A stretch of DNA of 25,923 bases, taken from the IMG/VR virus record IMGVR_UViG_3300005541_000021, positions 1 to 25,923 of that record. One strand, given 5' to 3'. This DNA comes from a virus. The position numbers and the translations under genes are program-made. Shown here piece by piece: positions 20,772 to 25,923 of the stretch. The notes below the pieces were generated by a model. It made no database searches. It was not told the origin of the DNA and saw nothing but the letters and a program-made list of their open reading frames with translations. Position 1 is the stretch's first letter. Each line of letters starts with the position of its first letter.

Positions 20772-22357
20772 TAAATCTATCGTTAGCACAGTGTGAAAAT
20801 AGACGTGTCGGCTTAATGAATAAGCGCAATACCCTCAGTGACCAACATATTTTCTTTGACAAGGATGAGACAAGAATCTATGCCAGTGATAAAGATAAGG
20901 TATACGTCCCTAATCCAACGGGTGAGCTTTTTCATGCTGACAATACTTTTGTTCAGCTCATTATGGGACCATATGGAAGTGGCAAATCTACAATCTGCGT
21001 TAATAAAATTGTACGACATGCGTGCTCAATGCCCGTCTGGCGTAATGGCCGTAGGCGATCAAAGTGTCTCATCATCCGCAATACCTCAGGTGAGTTACAG
21101 TCCACCACCTTACAAACATGGCTCCAATGGTTTGGAGATCTTGGCGACATACGCAAGCGTCAAAAGCCATTACTCACGTATGAACATACATTCAATGATG
21201 GCTACGGTTTAATAGAATTAGAACTCGTATTTATTGCGTTAGATCGTGATGAAGATATCCGTAAGCTCAAGTCCATTGAAGCGACGATGGCTTATATAAA
21301 TGAGCTATCAGAGGTGCCACAAGCGGTATTACATCACTTAATTGGTCGCGTTAATCATCGCTATCCTTCCCAAGCTTTCTGTTCCGAACCTTATTGGTCG
21401 GGCATCATTGCTGATACAAATCCTCCTGATGAGGATCATTGGATTTATAAAGACTTCGAGTTAAATCCTACGCCTAATTACAAAGTTTTTTATCAACCTT
21501 CCGGACTCATCATTAATCAAGACGGTTCCTTTGCTAAAGATGATGAAGGAAATTACATCGCTAATACTCATTGTGACAATTATGAAAATCTATCCCCTGA
21601 TTACTATGTTAAGTTGGCTGAAAAGCGTTCCGAAGGTTTCATTAAAGTCTATTGCGCTGGGCGCTATGGTATCGTTGAATCTGGTAAGCGCGTTTACCCT
21701 GAATATAATGACGATATTCATTCAGTACCAAAACTCGAAGCTATACAAGGGTTGCCTATTCATCTTGGTTGGGACTTCGGTCTCACTCCTGCTTGTGTCG
21801 TATTTCAAGTATCGGCAAGAGGACAGGTTCGGATTTTGAAAGAATATCTTGCTGAAGATATGGGCATTAGGACATTTGCTAAAAATGTAGTGCTGCCTAA
21901 TCTTTCAGTAGACTTTGTGTATAACAAAATTGGTGAATCAGAAGGCGATCCAGCGGGTGCGGCTGGCGATGCCATTATGGAAGAGTTAAGTTGTATTGGT
22001 GAGCTTAATAGTTTGGGAATTAATACCAATCCTGCAACTACCAATGATCCTGATATACGTATTAGTAGCGTGCGATATTTCTTAAATGCGATGATCGACG
22101 GTCAGCCGGCATTACTTTTATCACGCGAAGGATGTCCGGTATTGCGCAAAGGATTTGTGAATGGTTATCACTTTAAACGACTGAAGATAACGGGTGATGA
22201 ACGTTATCAAGATAAACCAAATAAGAATCGTTTTTCTCATCCTCATGATGGTTTACAATATGGATTAATGAAATTTGCCTCTGATCGTGTGATTGATATT
22301 AAGAAGACTGAAGCTGCAAAAGTGGACATGTGGAACCCGGTATTAAGGATAATGTGA
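20768..22357 (+). CDS. Terminase large subunit
   Basis: 529 residues, ATGA overlap with the zinc-ribbon gene. The ATPase domain has Walker A GPYGSGKST (67-75) and Walker B MAYINE (174-179). The nuclease domain has WDFG (335-338, first metal Asp D336), DPAG (394-397) and the C-terminal HPHDGLQY (491-498). These are the packaging motor and head-full or end-cutting nuclease of tailed phages. Length is typical. A shorter start at 20816 has no ribosome binding site. It docks on the portal encoded at 24712. The stop overlaps the next gene (TGATG). Confidence 0.9.
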   Translation: MINLSLAQCENRRVGLMNKRNTLSDQHIFFDKDETRIYASDKDKVYVPNPTGELFHADNTFVQLIMGPYGSGKSTICVNKIVRHACSMPVWRNGRRRSKCLIIRNTSGELQSTTLQTWLQWFGDLGDIRKRQKPLLTYEHTFNDGYGLIELELVFIALDRDEDIRKLKSIEATMAYINELSEVPQAVLHHLIGRVNHRYPSQAFCSEPYWSGIIADTNPPDEDHWIYKDFELNPTPNYKVFYQPSGLIINQDGSFAKDDEGNYIANTHCDNYENLSPDYYVKLAEKRSEGFIKVYCAGRYGIVESGKRVYPEYNDDIHSVPKLEAIQGLPIHLGWDFGLTPACVVFQVSARGQVRILKEYLAEDMGIRTFAKNVVLPNLSVDFVYNKIGESEGDPAGAAGDAIMEELSCIGELNSLGINTNPATTNDPDIRISSVRYFLNAMIDGQPALLLSREGCPVLRKGFVNGYHFKRLKITGDERYQDKPNKNRFSHPHDGLQYGLMKFASDRVIDIKKTEAAKVDMWNPVLRIM

Positions 22358-22878
22358 TGTGGACGGTAGGTAACTCTCATAAATGGACAGCGGTTCCAGG
22401 AACGCGGACTGAGACTAAATATTATTTAGATGGTGCTCGATTTCATGGCATACCTATTCCGTTATTCAACAGAAAATACCTTGATATTGACACAGGTAAA
22501 TTTGATTTAGATAGAATTGAATCAATTAAGTCCATTGCTTGGGCAGATATTATTGATCATTATCCTGACGGGCACTCTCATGATCGTTGGTCAGATTCTA
22601 ATAAATATAGACATTTATCTGTTCCTTCGTTCACTCCTAAAGATAATGACTTTGATGAAGAGTACAGGAAAGATGAAGAATTAAAACGCAAACAACAAGA
22701 AGAAATAAAAAAAGCTCAGCAAGACGTAGACAGAATTAAATTAGAATTAGAAGAAAAAGAACGTCAGTATCAAGAATATGTGAAGATGAGAGAAAAACAA
22801 ATTGCTTTAGCTAAAGCAGCCTCACAACCTAATTGTCAATATATTATCACTGTATCAGGTATAAAAAGGGTGGCGTAA
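22357..22878 (+). CDS. Hypothetical phage protein with coiled-coil
   Basis: 173 residues from ATG 22357, overlapping the terminase stop by 1 base (TGATG); a longer start at 22330 lies inside the terminase. The first ~95 residues have a mixed fold with WTVGNSHKWTAVPGTRTETK and HYPDGHSHDRWSDS. Residues ~105-155 form a long charged coiled coil (EEIKKAQQDVDRIKLELEEK). Position between terminase and portal suggests a virion or packaging accessory role, not proven. Confidence 0.55.
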   Translation: MWTVGNSHKWTAVPGTRTETKYYLDGARFHGIPIPLFNRKYLDIDTGKFDLDRIESIKSIAWADIIDHYPDGHSHDRWSDSNKYRHLSVPSFTPKDNDFDEEYRKDEELKRKQQEEIKKAQQDVDRIKLELEEKERQYQEYVKMREKQIALAKAASQPNCQYIITVSGIKRVA

Positions 22879-23028
22879 ATGAATGAAGATAAAAATAAAC
22901 GTGAAGTATTATCCAATGACACTGATATCAAACGTCAAGTTCCTGGTATCTTACAAGATCATACTGGCGTAAATAAACCTGAAGAATTACGTAATCAGGA
23001 ACTATTTTATAGGGCGATTGGACGATGA
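22879..23028 (+). CDS. Hypothetical 49-residue phage protein
   Basis: ATG 22879 directly after the previous stop, with AAGGGTGG upstream. The short, polar product has MNEDKNKREVLSNDTDIKRQ, VPGILQDHTGVNKPEELRNQ and ends ELFYRAIGR. No Cys, signal or membrane segment. It fills the gap between two genes and shares their AT-rich codon use. Function unknown. Confidence 0.45.
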   Translation: MNEDKNKREVLSNDTDIKRQVPGILQDHTGVNKPEELRNQELFYRAIGR

Positions 23029-23037
23029 GCTCCCTTA

Positions 23038-23469
23038 ATGGATAAGTTAACGCTTGATCAAATAATTAAGTGTGGTTGGGAGAATTTAAGAATGAGCGGT
23101 TGTCATGATTCAGAAGAAAAAAACGTTTCTCCTATCTGTGAACAAATTCAATTATTAGAAAAGAGAATAAAAGAATTAGAAAATTATATTTATTCATCTA
23201 ACCTAACAAAAGAATTAGACCCAAAAGTATGGGTGCATGTTGCCGATAGACTAGATAAATTAGAGTCTTATTGCGCATTAATAAAGATTAACGATTTCCG
23301 TGAATTATGTGTAAAAATGGCACAAGATTTAAATGAAAATTTAGGAAAAATTCCGCACAAATGTCCTGTTTGTGATGGAAGTGGGAGATATAAATTAGCT
23401 ACGGCTTTATGTGCTAGTGATATTATTAATTGCCATTCTTGTGAAGGCAAAGGAATTGTTTGGGGATAA
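23038..23469 (+). CDS. Phage protein with DnaJ-type zinc-finger motifs
   Basis: 143 residues. Residues ~32-55 form a coiled coil (EQIQLLEKRIKELENYIYSS). The C-terminus carries two C-x-x-C-x-G-x-G repeats, CPVCDGSG (109-116) and CHSCEGKG (132-139), like those of the DnaJ zinc-binding domain, which usually has four repeats; only two are present. They could bind one zinc ion and contact unfolded protein or RNA. There is no J-domain. The ribosome binding site is weak. Confidence 0.6.
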   Translation: MDKLTLDQIIKCGWENLRMSGCHDSEEKNVSPICEQIQLLEKRIKELENYIYSSNLTKELDPKVWVHVADRLDKLESYCALIKINDFRELCVKMAQDLNENLGKIPHKCPVCDGSGRYKLATALCASDIINCHSCEGKGIVWG

Positions 23470-23495
23470 TTTTATAAACTTAAAGGAGTAAGACC

Positions 23496-23750
23496 ATGAG
23501 TGTATATTCATTTCAAATTAATTTTCCAGGGCAAAATAATGGCGTTGTTCCACGCATTGGACATCTTTATACACAAGTCGATAATCTTGCCACGGTTACG
23601 ACAGCAGGTTATTTAAATCCTTACATTCAAAGCCAAGGATTTAGTGTTCTTCCTACCGATTTAATTGCGGTAGTCGCGACCGATGGCACGCAATGGTATA
23701 AGCCTGTATTTAGCGCTACTGGAGTTTGTACCTTAACGGCGCTTCCATAA
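23496..23750 (+). CDS. Small beta-rich phage virion-like protein
   Basis: 84 residues, AAAGGAG about 9 bases before ATG 23496. VPRIGHLYTQVDNLATVTTA and GYLNPYIQSQGFSVLPTDLI, then a VVATDGTQWYKPVF strand, follow a pattern seen in many short phage proteins (NLATVTAAGYLNPY). They are often head or tail decoration-like, but a role is not established. The end is CTLTALP. Likely a structural or assembly protein by context. Confidence 0.55.
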   Translation: MSVYSFQINFPGQNNGVVPRIGHLYTQVDNLATVTTAGYLNPYIQSQGFSVLPTDLIAVVATDGTQWYKPVFSATGVCTLTALP

Positions 23751-23752
23751 GC

Positions 23753-23923
23753 ATGAGTATGACAGTTAAGAAATTAATCTCTGAATTAGAAAAGATAGAG
23801 AATAAGTTTCTTGAAGTAGAGGTTCATGCTATTGAGTACCGCTATAATTTTTATGAACTCGATACAGTCCGAAAGGTAGATAAAAAGGTGATTATTTTTA
23901 CTAAGGATAATAGGAGAAAGTAA
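23753..23923 (+). CDS. Hypothetical 56-residue phage protein
   Basis: Starts 2 bases after the previous stop; ATG 23753 or 23759 are possible, and a TTG upstream at 23726 was rejected. MSMTVKKLISELEKIENKFL, then VHAIEYRYNFYELDTVRKVD and a basic end. One helix and a likely beta hairpin. It ends as TAATG with the next gene. Function unknown; the fold may be a small nucleic-acid or protein binder. Confidence 0.45.
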   Translation: MSMTVKKLISELEKIENKFLEVEVHAIEYRYNFYELDTVRKVDKKVIIFTKDNRRK

Positions 23924-24180
23924 TGGATTATGACTTTAGCGGTTTATGTGCTGATCAAATTGAAAAGATTGAGAAGAGATTAATCTCGTTAAAGAAAACA
24001 TTTATCAAGGAATATGCTGTCGCTTTGAATGTCATTAACAATAAAAATGCTAATGAGAATCGTGGTGACATTAAAACAAAGATAGATGATTTATTTAACG
24101 ATACCGCTAATAAAGCCCAAATATTTTACACTGAATGTATGAATAAAGTTAAAAAAGTACTCACTGAAAACTTAAAATAA
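23923..24180 (+). CDS. Hypothetical 85-residue helical phage protein
   Basis: AGGAGAAAG 2 bases before ATG 23923, which overlaps the previous stop (TAATG). It is nearly all alpha-helical and charged: ADQIEKIEKRLISLKKTFIK, NNKNANENRGDIKTKIDDLF, and a C-terminal helix ending KKVLTENLK. No motif recognised. It precedes the DUF2829 gene by 9 bases, so it is co-expressed with it. Confidence 0.5.
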   Translation: MDYDFSGLCADQIEKIEKRLISLKKTFIKEYAVALNVINNKNANENRGDIKTKIDDLFNDTANKAQIFYTECMNKVKKVLTENLK

Positions 24181-24189
24181 GGAGCTTTT

Positions 24190-24423
24190 ATGTTATTTAA
24201 TGATGCATTAAATCTATTAATCAATGGTAAGTTTGTTGCTCGTAATGCGTGGGATGCAACCGGGGAATATTGTGTATTGCTTCCGGGAATGCAATATGTA
24301 TGGAAGATTTTAACAAATCCAACGCCTAATGCGGGTAATTGGTTGCCATTAGTTTCTGATTTATTGGCAGACGATTGGAAAGAATTAAGTAAAACTGAAT
24401 ATGATCCTAATCCTAAAGAATAG
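24190..24423 (+). CDS. Tad2-like (DUF2829) protein, candidate anti-Thoeris
   Basis: 77 residues with AAGGAG 5-6 bases before ATG 24190. It matches DUF2829 throughout: F3, A6, L10, G13-K14, V16-A17-R18, W21, LLPG (30-33), a Trp and Pro in GNWLP (49-53), and DLLADDW (57-63). The family includes Tad2 of phage SPO1, which binds the cyclic ADP-ribose isomer used by Thoeris and blocks the defence; some members bind other signalling nucleotides, and others may not. The ligand cannot be read from sequence. Found just before the tRNA-like element and the portal. Confidence 0.75.
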   Translation: MLFNDALNLLINGKFVARNAWDATGEYCVLLPGMQYVWKILTNPTPNAGNWLPLVSDLLADDWKELSKTEYDPNPKE

Positions 24424-24517
24424 TATGATAGGAACTGGCCAACAATACTTTGTGGATAGTATCTAAAATCTACGTGTAAGTCGTAGGGAATAGGGGAAAA
24501 GAGGCCGATAAATTTGT

Positions 24518-24595
24518 GCAATCGTGGTCTAATGGAAAGATAGTAGCTCTGAACACGTTCATCTAAAGATATCGGTTCGATTCCGGTCGATTGTC
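24518..24595 (+). tRNA. tRNA-like element lacking a recognisable anticodon stem
   Basis: GCAATCG (24518-24524) pairs with CGATTGT (24588-24594) as a 7-bp acceptor (first pair G-U), then T8-G9. The D-arm is GTCT/AGAT with loop AATGGAA, containing GG. The T-arm is ATCGG, loop TTCGATT, CCGGT, near-perfect. Between them, 28 bases should hold an anticodon arm and variable loop, but no 5-bp stem with a 7-base loop forms. Only TGAA/TTCA around CACG pairs. CTCTGAA resembles a tRNA-Gln (CTG) loop without its stem. No CCA is encoded. It is either a degenerate tRNA or a tRNA-like structure. Confidence 0.5.
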
Positions 24596-24633
24596 AATTG
24601 TTAGTAAAATATTGTGAAGTGTATATTATTGAA

Positions 24634-24671
24634 TAGATTAATTAATCAACAGGAAGTTGTTAATTGATCTA
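24634..24671 (+). promoter_or_regulatory. Long hairpin upstream of the portal gene
   Basis: TAGATTAATTAA (24634-24645) pairs with TTAATTGATCTA (24660-24671), 12 bp including one T-G, then after a bulged T, CAAC/GTTG closes the loop AGGAA. No T-tract follows, so it is not a standard terminator. Placed 40 bases before the portal start, it could be a processing, stability or control site. Confidence 0.55.
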
Positions 24672-24711
24672 ATAACCGCTGTTAAATGTTCATAACACCA
24701 AGGATGGTACT

Positions 24712-25923
24712 ATGGAACGTGAAGCCAATGACGTTAATGTCACTGAATTATCTCCTGATGAAATCAATGAGATGGAAGATCGTCGTATTGCCATGCTTAA
24801 TGAAGCGGGCATCGATGAATTAGATGTCTTAGAAAAAACCAATAAAAATTTAAATACCTGGAATAGTTATTTTAACGAGAATATTGTCCGTGGAAAGGAT
24901 GATATGAATTTCGTATTGCGTGACCAATGGACGGCGGTTGAAAGAAGCGAATTTACTCGCCTCTTTAAACCAGCCATGACATTTAACAAACTTTACGACT
25001 CGACAAAGAAGATATCAGGGGAGCAGCGTAAGAATAAACCCGATTTAATAGTACGGTCTCTGACGGGGAAAGCGTCACAAGATCAAATAAATCTTCGAGG
25101 AGACTTAGTTCGTACAATATCTTATCAATCACAAAACGATCTGGTATATCAAACTGCATTTAAGTCGGCCCTCATGATGGGTTTTGGGGCGTTTCAAGTC
25201 ATGGTTGACTATGAATCGCCACGTAGTTTCAACAAAGTGATTCGTTTTGACATCATCCCTGATGCAACCATGTGTTCATGGGACCCTACAGCGACCAAAC
25301 CTCATAAAGGTGATGGTAACTTTTGCTCTCGCCGCTTTGTTTTTACGAGAGATGAGTTTTTTGCCACTTATCCTTATGTGCTAAATCCAGTTTCTTATGT
25401 TGATCCATATATGCTACTGGATTTCCAATGGCAAACGCGCGATACCATAATCGTTTGCGATGAATTTGTCAAAGAATGGTTCCCTTTGAAGATATTTAAG
25501 CTTTCTAACGGAATGGTGGTAGACAAATATCAATGGGAAGAAGCACAAGAAGCGCATCAAATGCAGAAAAAGTTAGTAGAAGGATCAATTGTTGCCAAAA
25601 TCATCGAAAAAGGTATTCCCCGAATTGTCGATGAGAGACAGACGCAAGATTATCGAATTATGCATTATCGTATGATTCGTGACCGAATTATCGACTTTTC
25701 TGAATGGCCATCGCGTCAATTACCAATTCCTTTTGTTGATGGTGATTCTTATTACATTGAAGGCCGTCAATATACTAAATCCTTTATTCATGAGGCTAGA
25801 GATGCTCAAAAGGCTCTCAATTATTCTCTTTCGGAAACGATGGCCGAGATTAAAAATAGACGGCGTGAACAATGGATTGGCACGCCAGATAATATCATTG
25901 GTTACGAGCAAGATTGGCGTAAT
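24712..25923 (+). CDS. P22-type portal protein, truncated by the window end
   Basis: 404 residues visible, with AAGGAT about 8 bases before ATG 24712; the frame is open to the last base, so the gene continues. The sequence fits the P22 gp1 portal family: FVLRDQWTAVERSEFTRLF, a MTFNKL segment, an Asn/Lys-rich loop, LVYQTAFKSALMMGFGAFQV, then a DIIPDATMCSWDP segment and QLPIPFVDGDSYYIEGRQYT. The portal ring of 12 subunits is where the terminase packages DNA and the tail attaches. P22 portals are about 725 residues, so roughly 55% is here. Follows terminase on the same strand. Confidence 0.85.
   Translation, partial: MEREANDVNVTELSPDEINEMEDRRIAMLNEAGIDELDVLEKTNKNLNTWNSYFNENIVRGKDDMNFVLRDQWTAVERSEFTRLFKPAMTFNKLYDSTKKISGEQRKNKPDLIVRSLTGKASQDQINLRGDLVRTISYQSQNDLVYQTAFKSALMMGFGAFQVMVDYESPRSFNKVIRFDIIPDATMCSWDPTATKPHKGDGNFCSRRFVFTRDEFFATYPYVLNPVSYVDPYMLLDFQWQTRDTIIVCDEFVKEWFPLKIFKLSNGMVVDKYQWEEAQEAHQMQKKLVEGSIVAKIIEKGIPRIVDERQTQDYRIMHYRMIRDRIIDFSEWPSRQLPIPFVDGDSYYIEGRQYTKSFIHEARDAQKALNYSLSETMAEIKNRRREQWIGTPDNIIGYEQDWRN

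Noticed and set aside
24126-24521. 131-codon leftward frame opposite the DUF2829 gene
   Set aside because: Antisense to two well-supported genes and part of the non-coding gap, with no recognisable protein pattern.
1-25923. Search for CRISPR arrays, insertion sequences, integrase and attachment sites
   Set aside because: No regularly spaced repeats, transposase or recombinase motifs, or long terminal repeats were seen by eye.

Overview
This window is part of a tailed double-stranded DNA bacteriophage or prophage genome. The evidence is a dense set of phage genes: a portal protein of the P22 type, both terminase subunits, a T4-type lysozyme, a tail-collar fibre protein and several modular tail or spike proteins. 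There is also a Sak4-like recombinase with a single-strand-binding partner, and a VRR-NUC nuclease. The DNA is AT-rich. Genes are short, tightly packed and often joined by ATGA or TAATG overlaps, and AGGA-type ribosome binding sites are common. A P22-type portal suggests a short-tailed virion and probably a proteobacterial host, but nothing seen here names the host. No integrase, CI-type repressor, insertion sequence or CRISPR array was found, so lytic versus temperate lifestyle is open.

Layout: (1) 2-7213, rightward late genes. Two large, low-complexity virion proteins sit where short-tailed phages often carry ejection proteins. They are followed by a tail-fibre module of six proteins, with one terminator inside it (5630-5652) and one at its end (7219-7243). 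(2) 7249-8218, small accessory genes: a basic leftward protein, a His/Lys-rich protein, and a ribbon-helix-helix regulator plus membrane protein behind a good sigma70-type promoter flanked by an inverted repeat. (3) 8181-16209, a leftward early or accessory operon of about 21 genes. It holds two RHH regulators, a Sak4 ATPase with a DUF669-like protein, a metallophosphoesterase, an SPFH/prohibitin-like lipoprotein, two DUF551 paralogues, an internally duplicated Tad2-like protein and many unknowns. A 244-base non-coding block (13432-13675) inside it looks strongly structured. (4) 16210-16679, a divergent control region with a GC-rich hairpin block, an AT-rich stretch and repeated TTACGT boxes around a promoter; it is a candidate origin and switch. 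(5) 16680-25923, rightward replication, nuclease, lysis, packaging and portal genes. Among them are an isolated NrdR-type zinc ribbon between the terminase subunits, a clear DUF2829/Tad2-like gene, and a tRNA-like element without a recognisable anticodon stem.

How the genes fit together: the leftward RHH regulators probably govern the divergent region and switch between the accessory operon and the replication-to-packaging operon. Sak4, its SSB-like partner, the winged-helix replication protein and VRR-NUC would handle DNA replication and recombination. The lysozyme, a small one-TM protein and a short holin-like protein form the lysis cassette. The terminases and portal package DNA. The least explained and most interesting parts are the structured block at 13432-13675, the two Tad2-like loci, the tRNA-like element and the SPFH lipoprotein.
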